From Rhodospirillales bacterium 70-18 (lineage in GTDB: Bacteria; Pseudomonadota; Alphaproteobacteria; Acetobacterales; Acetobacteraceae), in NCBI GenBank assembly GCA_001899585.1, contig MKWE01000007.1, forward strand, positions 57,220 through 121,219: DNA of 64,000 nucleotides. Direction: 5' to 3'. Below are positions 19,579 through 28,439 of the stretch, piece after piece. The position numbers and the translations under genes are program-made. Within the stretch, counting starts at the first letter, position 1. Every line of letters starts with the position of its first letter. The notes under the pieces were generated by a model. The model was not told the origin of the DNA. It saw only the letters and a program-made list of their open reading frames with translations, and did not search any database.

Positions 19579-20295
19579 ATGGACCCCGCGACCACCGCCG
19601 CGCAGAAATTCGACCCGGCCCGCGCCGCCGACTACCAGGCCCAGAGCCGCATCGCGCTGGCAGGCTACGATGCCTGCCACGAGCTTTCCGCCTGCATGCT
19701 CGCTGCCGTCCTCGGCAGCGGCGGCGGCGCGCATGTGCTGGTGGCCGGCGCCGGCGGCGGCGCGCAGGAGATCGTCACCGCCGGGGCGCTGGAGCCGCGA
19801 TGGCGCTTCACCGCGGTCGATCCGTCGCGGCCGATGCTGGATCTCGCGGTGGCGCGGCTGGAACAGACCGGCCTGCTCGCCCGCACCACCGTCCATCATG
19901 GCGTCGTCGAGGACCTGCCGGCCGATGCCGGGTTCGACGCGGCGACCCTGATCGGCGTGCTACACCACCTGCCGGGCGAGGCCGCCAAGCGGCAGATCCT
20001 GCACGCGCTGGCGGCGCGGCTGAAGCCGGGCGCGCCGCTGATCCTGGCCGGCAACCGCTTCGCCTATGCCGGCCAGCCGGTGCTGCTGGCCGCCTGGGGC
20101 GAGCGCTGGCGCATGCAGGGCGCCAGCCCGGAGCAGGTGAAAACCCGCCTCGGCACCATCCTGCACGGCGCCGACCCGCCGGACGGCGAGCAGGCGGTGG
20201 CGGAATTGCTGGCGGGGGCCGGGTTCGCGCCGCCCACCTGGTTCTTCTCCAGCCTGTTCTGGGGCGCCTGCCTCGCCCGCCGCGCCGCCGCCTGA
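19579..20295 (+). CDS. Class I SAM-dependent methyltransferase
   Basis: A 238-residue protein. The SAM-binding motif I reads VLVAGAGGGAQE, followed by the acidic motif FTAVDPSRPML and LIGVLHHLPGE. The substrate is unknown. It starts with ATG 8 bases after the M28-like stop and is probably co-transcribed. It ends 22 bases before a convergent MaoC gene, separated by a 14-bp tandem duplication. Confidence 0.85.
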   Translation: MDPATTAAQKFDPARAADYQAQSRIALAGYDACHELSACMLAAVLGSGGGAHVLVAGAGGGAQEIVTAGALEPRWRFTAVDPSRPMLDLAVARLEQTGLLARTTVHHGVVEDLPADAGFDAATLIGVLHHLPGEAAKRQILHALAARLKPGAPLILAGNRFAYAGQPVLLAAWGERWRMQGASPEQVKTRLGTILHGADPPDGEQAVAELLAGAGFAPPTWFFSSLFWGACLARRAAA

Positions 20296-20303
20296 CCGGC
20301 GGA

Positions 20304-20331
20304 TCAGCCCAGCACGCTCAGCCCAGCACGG
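20304..20331. repeat. 14-bp tandem duplication spanning a stop codon
   Basis: The unit TCAGCCCAGCACGS occurs twice (20304-20317 and 20318-20331). The second copy encodes the last residues and stop of the MaoC gene on the - strand, and the first repeats them past the stop. Comparable end-of-gene duplications occur at 42669-42716 and inside the livF start. Confidence 0.75.
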
Positions 20332-21175
20332 CCAGGCCCGACGCCAGCGCCACCGCGCCCCCCTTGGCCAGGGCGGTGAAGCGCACCCCCTCGGCCGCCG
20401 CCGCGTGGTGCAGGGTGAAGCTGTCCCCCGGGATCACCGGGGCGCGGAACCGCGCCGACAGCCGGCGCAGCCGCGTCACGTCGCCGCCCGCCCGCGCGCG
20501 CAGGATCGCCTGCCCCGCCAGCGCCCAGGTGATGGTGCCGTGCAGCACGATATCCGGCAGCCCGGCCGCCAGCGCCACCGCCCGCTCGGTATGGATCGGG
20601 TTCCAGATCCGCGCGCACTCGCTGTACACATGCGGCAGGCCGCGCGCCGTGGCGATCACCTCGCGCTCGCCGCCCGGCGCCAGTGGCTGCGGTTCCGCCG
20701 GCGCCTCGGACGGCATCGCCGCGTCCACCTCGCCGTCGAACGCCACCCCGCGCAGCACCGCGCCCGACCAGGATGTGACCAGCAGCGCGCCCGTGGCCGC
20801 GTCGCGGCTGTCCAGCCGGGTCAGCAGGAAGGCGCCGGCCGAGGTCTGGCGCGCATGGGCGATGCGGCTGGTCGTGGTCACCGCCATGCCCGGCCGCACC
20901 GGCCGATGGAACACCGAATCCTGCGACACATGCACGTTGCGCCGCCGTTCCGCCGCCGTCAGCCCCAGCCGCGCCGCCCGCTCGTCGCCGCCGACCAGCG
21001 CCCATTCCAGGCAGACGCAGAACGGTCCCGGGATCGCCAGCCCGCCCGGCGCCGCGTCGTCCAGGCAGGCGGGCGCGGTGAAGCCGAGCGAGGCCGCATA
21101 GGCCAGCGCCCAGCGCGGCGTCACCGTCTGGGTCACCGCCTGGGTGAAGCCCGGCGCATCGGCGCGCACCGGCAT
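20318..21175 (-). CDS. MaoC-like dehydratase (double hotdog) protein
   Basis: A 285-residue protein. Its C-terminal half carries the hydratase-2 motif region (ARIWNPIHTERAVALAAGLP, then DIVLHGTITWALAG), in which Asp/His act on 2-enoyl-CoA-type substrates. The N-terminal half is a second, degenerate hotdog. It probably hydrates an enoyl-CoA in a degradation route. It ends 4 bases after the serine hydrolase stop region on the same strand and is convergent with the methyltransferase. Confidence 0.8.
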   Translation of the reverse strand: MPVRADAPGFTQAVTQTVTPRWALAYAASLGFTAPACLDDAAPGGLAIPGPFCVCLEWALVGGDERAARLGLTAAERRRNVHVSQDSVFHRPVRPGMAVTTTSRIAHARQTSAGAFLLTRLDSRDAATGALLVTSWSGAVLRGVAFDGEVDAAMPSEAPAEPQPLAPGGEREVIATARGLPHVYSECARIWNPIHTERAVALAAGLPDIVLHGTITWALAGQAILRARAGGDVTRLRRLSARFRAPVIPGDSFTLHHAAAAEGVRFTALAKGGAVALASGLAVLG

Positions 21176-21179
21176 ACCG

Positions 21180-22781
21180 CTACACCCGCACGAAGCGGAT
21201 ATCCTTGAGGCGGTCGGAACTCACCAGCACCGCCTCCACCGCGCCGGCATGGCGCAGGAACCGCACGGCGTAGGAGGCCGCTCCCCAGGGCCGCTCGTGC
21301 CGGGCCAGGAACACGTCCTGCGCCACCGGCTCCAGCGCCAGTTCCGCCTCGCGGTGGAAGGCCGGGCCGAAGCGCAGCAGCGGCAGGCCGTCGCGCACGA
21401 ACACCTCCATGTCGCCGCGCATCTCGGCGTTGCGGTACAGCCCGGTGCAGGCCGCCAGGTCCGCCGGCACATGCGGCGCCACCGGGGCGAACACGCCGCA
21501 CTGGCCGCCGAAATCCAGATGCAGGTCTGGCCGGCCACCCGCCGGGCGCGCCACCAGCCGAACGGTCGCCAGGAAATTGCCCCAGCCATCGGAAAAGCCC
21601 CCGGTCTCGTCCGGGCGCAACGCCAGAGCGGTGCCCAGCTTCTCCAGCTTCACCACGCCGCCATCCACCGCCAGCGTCGCCACCTCGCCCGAGATCGGGT
21701 CCAGATAGCGCCCGTCGATGCCGGCCGGAGGCATCGCCACCGGCCGCGCCATCTCCGGTGACGGCTCCGGAAACTCGTCCTCCAGGCAGATATCGAGGAT
21801 GCGGCGCAGCCTGGCGCCCGGATCGGCGTCCTCGCGGTTGCACAGCAGCACCAGGGCGAAATCGCATTCCGGGACGCGGGCGAACATCGCCTTGTAGCCG
21901 GGCAGCCCGCCGCTGTGGCTCAGCACCGTCACCCCGCGATACGGCCGCACGCCCAGCCCCAGGCCGTAATAGGGCCGCGCGCCGTCGCGCAGCGTGCCGC
22001 GCTCGGACATCAGCGTCACGATCGGCGCGCCGTGCAGCCCGCCGGCGCGGAACATCCCCTGCCAGCGCACCAGGTCGCCCTGGGTGGAGACCAGCCCGCC
22101 GGCGCCGGACAGGCCGAATGCCCAGGTGCCCTTCTCCCAGCCGCCCGGCCCGGCCACATAGGCATCGGCCAGCCGCGCCACCGCCTGGGTGTTGCTGTCG
22201 CGCAGCAGCGTGTCGTGCATGCCCAGCGGCTGCCAGAAAGTCTCCGCCAGGAATTCGTCGAACCCCTGCCCGCTCACCCGCTCGATTACCAGCGCCAGCA
22301 GGTTGAAGTTGATGTTGGTGTACGACCAGCGCGCCGCGGTCGGAAAGCTCTGCGTTGTCTGCGCGAACACCAGGTCCAGCAGGTCCTGGCTGGAGCGCGG
22401 GTAGCGGAACCACACCCCGCGCGCCACCATCGACTCCATGGAGTCGCGCAGCCCGCTGGTCATGGTCAGCAGGTGCCGCAGCGTCACCGTCGATTCCGGC
22501 CGCAATTCCGGCACCCAGTCGCGCACGTCGCCGTCCAGGTCCAGCCGGCCCTGGTGGTGCAGCAGCGCGCAAGCGGCACCCACGAAGGTCTTGGTGACCG
22601 AGGCGATATGGAACCGCGTCTCCGCCGTCACCGGCACCGCGTGCTCCAGGTTGGCCCGCCCGAAGCAGCGGCGCAGCACCGGCTCGCCGCCCCGCAGCAG
22701 GGTCAGCGAGCCGCCCGGCGCGTCGTCCCGCCAGTCGGCGAACAGCGCGTCGATACGCGCGGCGACGGCATCCTGCGGCAT
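21180..22781 (-). CDS. Serine hydrolase (class C beta-lactamase / esterase family)
   Basis: A 533-residue protein with the three penicillin-binding-fold motifs: SVTK (Ser-x-x-Lys) in FHIASVTKTFVG, YTN in RWSYTNINFN, and HSGG in TVLSHSGGLPG. A C-terminal domain of about 190 residues is of the kind seen in esterase/D-aminopeptidase relatives. ATG 22781 is chosen over the one 21 bases upstream because AGGGAGG stands 7 bases before it. No signal peptide is obvious, so it is probably cytoplasmic. D-amino acid peptidase or esterase activity is possible. Confidence 0.82.
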   Translation of the reverse strand: MPQDAVAARIDALFADWRDDAPGGSLTLLRGGEPVLRRCFGRANLEHAVPVTAETRFHIASVTKTFVGAACALLHHQGRLDLDGDVRDWVPELRPESTVTLRHLLTMTSGLRDSMESMVARGVWFRYPRSSQDLLDLVFAQTTQSFPTAARWSYTNINFNLLALVIERVSGQGFDEFLAETFWQPLGMHDTLLRDSNTQAVARLADAYVAGPGGWEKGTWAFGLSGAGGLVSTQGDLVRWQGMFRAGGLHGAPIVTLMSERGTLRDGARPYYGLGLGVRPYRGVTVLSHSGGLPGYKAMFARVPECDFALVLLCNREDADPGARLRRILDICLEDEFPEPSPEMARPVAMPPAGIDGRYLDPISGEVATLAVDGGVVKLEKLGTALALRPDETGGFSDGWGNFLATVRLVARPAGGRPDLHLDFGGQCGVFAPVAPHVPADLAACTGLYRNAEMRGDMEVFVRDGLPLLRFGPAFHREAELALEPVAQDVFLARHERPWGAASYAVRFLRHAGAVEAVLVSSDRLKDIRFVRV

Positions 22782-22846
22782 GGCGGGCCTCCCTGGCGGC
22801 ATGGAGGCCCCATTCTACAAGCCTGCGCCGCCGCGCCAACCGGGCA

Positions 22847-23833
22847 TCAGCCGGCCAGCGCGTCCTGCAGCGCCGCCGCCCGCGCCAGCGCCCCCGCCGG
22901 CAGGCCGCCCTTGGCCGCCGCCGCCGCCGCGATCTCGAACTGCTCCTGCGAGGCGATGCCGACCAGCACCGTGCTCATGGCGTCGGCCGAGATGGCGAAG
23001 CGGATCGCCGCCTCCACCAGGTTGCCGGCATGGCCCTCCTGCACCAGCGGCAGCAGCCGCCGCGCCCGGCCCAGATCGGTCGCGTAATCGGCGGCGGTGC
23101 CGATCGGCGCCACCTCCTGCATCGCCACCGGGTGCCGCTCCGCCTGCCCGCTCAGCGCGCCTGCGGCCAGCACGCGGATGCCGATCACCCCCATGTCGGC
23201 GCGCTGGCAATGGCGCATCAGCTGGCCGAAATCATGTGCCGGGTAGCCGGGCGGCAGCGCCCGCATCGGGCTGGGGTTCAGCAGGTTGTACGGCACCTGC
23301 GCGGTATCCATCGTGCCGGACTCCACCACCTGGCGCAGCGCCGCCGCCTCGCCGATGCCGGTGATGCCGACGAACCGCGTCTTGCCCTGCGCCCGCAGCC
23401 GCGCCAGCGCCGGCGCCACCTCGTCCAGCACCTGCGCCACCGACAGGTCGGGCGCCGCGCCGGCCGTGGTGATCACGTTATGCAACTGGAACAGGTCCAC
23501 CGAATCCCGCCCCAGCCGCGCCAGGCTCGCCTCCAGCGAGGCGGCCACCGCCTCGCCGATCCGCCCGCGCTCGGCGTTCAGGATGCGCACCTTGGTGCCC
23601 ACCACCACATCCGGCTTCAGCAGCCTGAGGATGCGGCCCAGGTTGCGCTCGGACTCGCCGTCGCCGTAGGAGGAGGCGGTGTCGAAATAATTCACCCCCA
23701 GCTCGACCGCCCGCGCCACCGCCCGCTCCTGCTCCGCCGCCGGGCCGCGGGTCATCAGCCCGCCCACCGCGCCGCAGCCGAAGCCGAGCACGCCGACCGA
23801 CAGCCCGGTCCGCCCGAACCTGCGTTTTTCCAT
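22847..23833 (-). CDS. Aldo/keto reductase
   Basis: A 328-residue TIM-barrel NADPH-dependent reductase. The catalytic tetrad is visible: NYFDTASSYGDGES (Asp, Tyr), VVVGTKV (Lys) and LFQLHNV (His). The C-terminal region carries the nucleotide-binding VLVGIASQEQFE segment. The start overlaps the stop of the CMD-fold gene by one base, so the pair is co-translated. The substrate is unknown. Confidence 0.88.
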   Translation of the reverse strand: MEKRRFGRTGLSVGVLGFGCGAVGGLMTRGPAAEQERAVARAVELGVNYFDTASSYGDGESERNLGRILRLLKPDVVVGTKVRILNAERGRIGEAVAASLEASLARLGRDSVDLFQLHNVITTAGAAPDLSVAQVLDEVAPALARLRAQGKTRFVGITGIGEAAALRQVVESGTMDTAQVPYNLLNPSPMRALPPGYPAHDFGQLMRHCQRADMGVIGIRVLAAGALSGQAERHPVAMQEVAPIGTAADYATDLGRARRLLPLVQEGHAGNLVEAAIRFAISADAMSTVLVGIASQEQFEIAAAAAAKGGLPAGALARAAALQDALAG

Positions 23834-24399
23834 CAGAATCCCCCTTTTTCCGCTTCAGGAAGCGGGTATTTTTCCAGATATGGGCGGTATTCCGGCTCCA
23901 CATCCACCTGCATGGTGGCCAGGAACCGCACCACCGCGTTGTAGAACGCGATCGTCAGCACCAGGTCGGTGACGCGTTCCTCATCCAGGAATCCGCGCAG
24001 CCCGGCGAAGCATTCGTCGCTGGCGGCCTGCCCCGCCGTCATCTCCCGCGCCGCCCGCAGCACCCATTTCGCCGGCGCGTCCAGCCGCGTCGCCCGGCCA
24101 GCCGTATCGTCGATCAGGGCCACGATGTCGGCGTCGGTCACGTCGAAATCGTAGCCGATCTTCACGTGGTGCGACCATTCATAGGGCGAGCGGGCCAGCC
24201 AGCCCACCTGCAGGATCGCCAGTTCCCGCAGCCGCGGGTCCAGCTTGCTGCCGTAGCGGATATAGGTGCCGAGCTTGCCGAACGCCCGCGCGCCGCCGGG
24301 GCTGTGCACCATCAGGCGGTGCAGCGCGATCGGGCGCTTCAGCAGGTCCTGGTCGTCCGCGGCCAGATCGGTCCTGTCGAGGTAGCGCAGCCGTGCCAT
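23833..24399 (-). CDS. Carboxymuconolactone decarboxylase family protein
   Basis: A 188-residue all-helical protein. The CMD segment LDPRLRELAILQVGWLARSP, then YEWSHHVKIG, is clear. It lacks the CxxC pair of AhpD-like peroxidases, so it is closer to decarboxylase-type members. ATG 24399 has GAAGGA upstream and is preferred over a start 54 bases earlier. It is coupled to the aldo/keto reductase by a one-base overlap, suggesting an aromatic or lactone catabolic pair (inference). Confidence 0.82.
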   Translation of the reverse strand: MARLRYLDRTDLAADDQDLLKRPIALHRLMVHSPGGARAFGKLGTYIRYGSKLDPRLRELAILQVGWLARSPYEWSHHVKIGYDFDVTDADIVALIDDTAGRATRLDAPAKWVLRAAREMTAGQAASDECFAGLRGFLDEERVTDLVLTIAFYNAVVRFLATMQVDVEPEYRPYLEKYPLPEAEKGGF

Positions 24400-24510
24400 G
24401 GGTTCGTCCTTCTCGCGGGCGCGTTGGGCGCGTTGGGCGCCGGGTTGCGCCACCGCGCCCAGGATGCCACGATTCCGGCAAATACATCACAAGCCGAACC
24501 GGGGAACGCC

Positions 24511-25380
24511 GTGAACGCGCCTGACATCCACCCCCTCGCCCCGGCGATGGCCGAACCCTTGCCCGAACTGGACGGCACGGCCGAGCACCTCGCCACCCCC
24601 TGCGGCGACGGGCGGATGGTCTGGCGCGCCTGGGGCAGCGGGCCGGTGCTGGTGCTGCTGCATGGCGGCACCGGCTCGTGGCGGCACTGGGCGCGCACCA
24701 TCCCCGCCTTCGCGGCCCGCCACCGGGTGCTGGCGCCCGACCTGCCGGGCCTGGGCGAATCAGCGACGCCGCCGGAGCCGCACGCGCCGGACGGCGTCGG
24801 CGCCATCGTGGCCGAAGGGCTGTCGCGGCTGATCGGGTCCGAGACCCGCTACGATCTGTGCGGCTTCTCGTTCGGGGCGCTGGCCGCCAGCCAGGTGGCG
24901 GTGCGGCACGGCGCACGGCTGCGCTCGCTGACCATCGTCGGCGCCGGCGCCATGGGCCAGGTGCGCGCGCCGGTGGTGCTGGAGAAGGTGCGCAGCCGCA
25001 CCGGCGCCGACCGGCTGGCGGCGCACCGCGTCAACCTCGCCCGCTTCATGATGGCCGACCCCGCCACGGTGGACGACACGGCGGTTGCCATCCAGGACTG
25101 GAACACCGTGCATGCGCGGCTGAAAAGCAAGAATTTCGCCCATACCACCGCCCTGCGCGACGCCGTGGCGCGCTGCGCCGCGCCGGTGAACGCCATCTGG
25201 GGCACCGCCGATGTTACCGCCTTCCCGTCGCTGGAGGCGCGGCTGGCGGTGCTGCGCGAGGCCCGGCCGGACGTGACCGTGCGGCTGATCGAGGGCGCCG
25301 GCCACTGGGTGGCCTACGAGGCCGCCGCCGCGTTCAACGCCACCCTTGCCGAGTTGCTGGCCCGCACGCCCCCGGCCTGA
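24511..25380 (+). CDS. Alpha/beta hydrolase
   Basis: A 289-residue alpha/beta hydrolase. It has the oxyanion HGGTGSWRHW segment, the nucleophile elbow CGFSFGAL (Ser), and the catalytic His in EGAGHWVAYE. The start is taken as GTG 24511 because GGGGAA precedes it; the alternative ATG 24547 lacks a ribosome site but also keeps the whole fold. It is followed 3 bases later by an MFS gene. The substrate is unknown. Confidence 0.82.
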   Translation: MNAPDIHPLAPAMAEPLPELDGTAEHLATPCGDGRMVWRAWGSGPVLVLLHGGTGSWRHWARTIPAFAARHRVLAPDLPGLGESATPPEPHAPDGVGAIVAEGLSRLIGSETRYDLCGFSFGALAASQVAVRHGARLRSLTIVGAGAMGQVRAPVVLEKVRSRTGADRLAAHRVNLARFMMADPATVDDTAVAIQDWNTVHARLKSKNFAHTTALRDAVARCAAPVNAIWGTADVTAFPSLEARLAVLREARPDVTVRLIEGAGHWVAYEAAAAFNATLAELLARTPPA

Positions 25381-25383
25381 CCC

Positions 25384-26565
25384 ATGCGCATCTTCGCCAT
25401 CGCCGATTTCCGCCGGCTCTGGCTGGCCGGGCTGATGGTGTTCGTGGTGCGCTGGCTGGAGATGCTGGTGTTCGCGGTGTTCGCCTATCGCCAGACCGGC
25501 TCGGCCTTCGTGGTCGCCATGCTCACCATGCTGCGGCTGCTGCCGATGGGCCTGTTCGGCGCCTTCATGGGCGCCTGGGCCGAGCGGATGGAGCGCGGGC
25601 GCGCGATGGTGCTGATCGTGCTGGGCATGCTGGCCAGCTCGGCGACGCTGGCGGTGCTGGCCTGGGCCGGGCAGTTGCAGGTCTGGCACCTGGGGGTGGC
25701 CGCCTTCGTCAACGGCATCGGCTGGGCCACCGACAACCCGGTGCGCCGGCTGATGGTGGGCGAGGTGGTGGGCGCCGAGCGGATGAGCCTGGCGATGTCG
25801 GTCGATATCGGCACCAACAACGCCAGCCGCATGCTGGGGCCCACGCTGGGCGGCGTGCTGCTGGCCCAGGCCGGCATCGGCGGCAGCTTCGCGCTGTGCG
25901 TGGTGCTGTACCTGGTGGCGCTGGTGGCCTGCCTGCGGCTGCGCTACCGCAACACCGTGATGCCGGCCGGCGGCGGCGCGGTGCTGGCGCGGGTGGCCGA
26001 CGGGCTGGCGCTGGCCTGGCGCGACCCCAGGCTGCGCGGCACCTTCGTGGTGACCATCGTGTTCAACCTGTTCGGCTGGCCGTTCACCAGCATGGTGCCG
26101 GTGATCGCGCAGGACCATCTGCGCCTGTCCACCGAGGGCATCGGCCTGCTGGCCAGCCTGGACGGGGTGGGCGCGTTCTGCGGCGCGGTGGCGGTGGCGC
26201 TGCTGGTGCGCCCGCGCAGCTACGCGGCCATCTATGTCGCCGGCTGCGCGGTCTATTGCGGCATGGTCACGCTGTTCGCGCTCGCCCCGCACACGGCGCT
26301 GGCCGCCTTCGCGCTGCTGATGGTCGGCATCGGCGGCGCCGGGTTCAGCATCATGCAGGCCACGCTGGTCTACCTCGCCGCCCCGGTGGAGATGCGCAGC
26401 CGGGCGCTGGGGGTGCTGAGCGTGTGCATCGGGCTGGGGCCGATCGGCTTTTTCAACCTGGGGCTGATGGCCGACGCCATGGGCGCGCAATCGGCCACCG
26501 TGGCGACCGGGCTGGAGGGGCTGGCGGCGCTGGCGCTGACCTGGCCGATGTGGCGGAAAATCTGA
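25384..26565 (+). CDS. MFS transporter
   Basis: A 393-residue protein with about 11-12 hydrophobic helices. The cytoplasmic loop GAFMGAWAERMERGRAM corresponds to the MFS motif A region. The profile resembles the enterobactin-exporter-type (MFS_3) group. It starts 3 bases after the alpha/beta hydrolase stop, so they are probably one transcript, and the product or substrate of the hydrolase may be exported (inference). Confidence 0.85.
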   Translation: MRIFAIADFRRLWLAGLMVFVVRWLEMLVFAVFAYRQTGSAFVVAMLTMLRLLPMGLFGAFMGAWAERMERGRAMVLIVLGMLASSATLAVLAWAGQLQVWHLGVAAFVNGIGWATDNPVRRLMVGEVVGAERMSLAMSVDIGTNNASRMLGPTLGGVLLAQAGIGGSFALCVVLYLVALVACLRLRYRNTVMPAGGGAVLARVADGLALAWRDPRLRGTFVVTIVFNLFGWPFTSMVPVIAQDHLRLSTEGIGLLASLDGVGAFCGAVAVALLVRPRSYAAIYVAGCAVYCGMVTLFALAPHTALAAFALLMVGIGGAGFSIMQATLVYLAAPVEMRSRALGVLSVCIGLGPIGFFNLGLMADAMGAQSATVATGLEGLAALALTWPMWRKI

Positions 26566-26678
26566 CCGAATCACGGCGGCCGCGCGGTGTCGCCCGCATG
26601 GCAGCCCCGGCGCGGTTTTCGCTTGCCCCGGCCACGGCCGCGACCGCCTAGTGCGCCGCCCCTGCAGGAATTCGTTCC

Positions 26679-27551
26679 ATGGATAACCCGCTTCGCGGCA
26701 TCGCCCTGCTGGTCGGCGCCACGATGTTCTTCTCGGTCTCCGACGCGATCGCCAAGTTCCTCGGCCAGTCGCTGCCGGTGGTCGAGATCAGCTGGATCCG
26801 CTACCTCACCTTCGTGGTGATGGCGGGCGGCCTGGTGCTGCGGCGCGGCCGGCGGCGGCTGGCGGTGCGCAGCCCGTGGCTGCAGGTGGCGCGCGGGGTG
26901 GGGCTGGTCGGCTCGGCGCTGTTTTTCATCGAGGCGCTGAAATCCATGCCGCTGGCCGACGCCGCCTCGGTCGGCTTCGTCTCGCCGCTGCTGATCACCG
27001 CGCTGTCGGTGCCGGTGCTGGGCGAGGTGGTGGGCATGCGGCGGTGGCTGGCCATCCTGGTCGGGCTGCTCGGCGTGCTGGTGATCGTGCGGCCCGGCAC
27101 CGGGGCGTTCCAGCCGGCGGCGCTGTTCGTGCTCGCCTCCTCGATGTCCTGGGCGCTGGCCAGCGTGCTGACCCGCAAGATGGCCGGCACCGACGACGCG
27201 GCGACCACGCTGCTGTATTCGGCGGTCACCGGCTTCGTGCTGCTGTGCATGGCGCTGCCGTTCGATTTCGTCTGGCCGACCGGGCGGGAGGTGGCGCTGT
27301 GCCTGGTGCTGGGGGTGGTCGCCTCGACCGGGCAGTACCTGATGGTGCTGGCCTACCGCCACGCCGGCGCCGCGCTGATGGCGCCGTTCAGCTACGTGCA
27401 GCTCATCTGGTCGGTCTCGCTGGGCTGGCTGGTGTTCGCCGCCCTGCCGGACCAGTGGACCATGCTGGGAGCCTGCATCATCGTCGCCAGCGGGCTGTAC
27501 ACCGTGCATCGCGAGCGCATTCGCGCGCGGGAGCGGCGGGCGGTTGCTTGA
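26679..27551 (+). CDS. DMT superfamily transporter (EamA)
   Basis: A 290-residue protein made of two EamA repeats of five helices each (beginning GIALLVGATMFFSVSDAI and PAALFVLASSMSWALAS). Conserved features include PVVEISWIRYL and GLLGVLVIVRPG. It is a small-metabolite exporter of unknown substrate. It follows the MFS gene after 113 bases. It ends facing livF, with a hairpin repeat between them. Confidence 0.88.
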   Translation: MDNPLRGIALLVGATMFFSVSDAIAKFLGQSLPVVEISWIRYLTFVVMAGGLVLRRGRRRLAVRSPWLQVARGVGLVGSALFFIEALKSMPLADAASVGFVSPLLITALSVPVLGEVVGMRRWLAILVGLLGVLVIVRPGTGAFQPAALFVLASSMSWALASVLTRKMAGTDDAATTLLYSAVTGFVLLCMALPFDFVWPTGREVALCLVLGVVASTGQYLMVLAYRHAGAALMAPFSYVQLIWSVSLGWLVFAALPDQWTMLGACIIVASGLYTVHRERIRARERRAVA

Positions 27552-27563
27552 ATGGCAGGAGGA

Positions 27564-27670
27564 TTCACAAAGAGACGGAGAGGCGAGGAGAAGGAAGGCT
27601 GGGCGCTGCCCAGACCCGCCTTGCTTCTCCCCGCCTCCCCGCCTCCCCGCCTCCACGCCTCCATGCGAAC
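27564..27670. repeat. Dispersed intergenic palindrome, type A (complete)
   Basis: The left arm (27564-27593, ttcacaaagagacggagagg onward) and the right arm (27624-27670, CTTCTCCCCGCCTCCCCGCC onward, ending TCCATGCGAA) can fold back. The right arm contains three tandem CCCCGCCT units. It lies between the convergent EamA and livF genes and may serve as a terminator. It is related to 55846-55930 and 1787-1816. Confidence 0.65.
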
Positions 27671-27692
27671 CTTCCTTCCAGTCCCGACCGCG

Positions 27693-28439
27693 TCACCCCA
27701 CGCCAAGATGCCGCTCCAGCAAGGCCGGGTCGGCCAGCAGGGCGGCGCTGTCGCCGTCGTGGACAACGGCGCCGCGCGCCAGGATCAGCGCGCGGTCGGT
27801 CACGCCGAGGATCTGGCGGGCGTGCTGCTCCACCACCACGGCCGACAGCCCCTCGTCGCGGATCACCCGGCGCAGCGCGTCCAGCACCTCCGCCACGATG
27901 ATCGGCGCCAGGCCCTCGGTGGGTTCGTCGAGCAGCAGCAGGCGGGGGTTCAGCACCAGGGCGCGGCCGATCGCCAGCATCTGCTGCTCGCCGCCGGAGA
28001 GCTGGTTGCCGAGGTTGCGGCGGCGCTCGGCCAGCCGGGGGAACAGGGCGAACACGCGGCCGGCGTTCCACACGCCCGGGGTAGCGACCGCCGTCAGGTT
28101 CTCCAGCACGGTCAGCGAGCGGAAGATGTTGCGCTCCTGCGGCACCCAGCCGATGCCGGCCAGCGCCCGCTGGTCGGGCCGCAGCCGGGTGATGTCGCGC
28201 CCGCCCAGCCGGATGCGGCCGCCGAAGCGCGCGGTGACGCCGATGATGCTGTTCAGCAGCGTGGTCTTGCCCATGCCGTTGCGGCCCAGCACCGCCAGCG
28301 CCTGGCCCTGCGGCAGCGCCAGCGACACACCGTCCAGCACCACCGCGGCCCCGTAGCCGGCGCGCAGGCCCTCGATCGCCAGGATATCGGGCGCCAGGAT
28401 ATCGGGCGCCAGGATATCGGGAGCGGGGGCGTCAGGCAT
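27693..28439 (-). CDS. livF: Branched-chain amino acid-type ABC transporter ATP-binding protein LivF
   Basis: About 248 residues. It has Walker A GRNGMGKTT, signature LSGGEQQMLAIGRAL, Walker B LLLLDEPTEGL, and the short LivF C-terminus. The N-terminus contains three tandem APDIL copies encoded by a 15-bp tandem repeat, an extension the family does not need. ATG 28439 overlaps the livG stop and has GGGG at a better distance than the ATG 6 bases earlier. It is the last gene of the livHMGF operon. Confidence 0.9.
   Translation of the reverse strand: MPDAPAPDILAPDILAPDILAIEGLRAGYGAAVVLDGVSLALPQGQALAVLGRNGMGKTTLLNSIIGVTARFGGRIRLGGRDITRLRPDQRALAGIGWVPQERNIFRSLTVLENLTAVATPGVWNAGRVFALFPRLAERRRNLGNQLSGGEQQMLAIGRALVLNPRLLLLDEPTEGLAPIIVAEVLDALRRVIRDEGLSAVVVEQHARQILGVTDRALILARGAVVHDGDSAALLADPALLERHLGVG
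28382..28426. repeat. 15-bp in-frame tandem repeat (three copies) in livF
   Basis: Three copies of a CAGGATATCGGGCGC-like unit encode APDIL three times just after the livF start. The count is a multiple of three bases, so the reading frame is kept and the copy number could vary without inactivating the gene. Confidence 0.8.
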
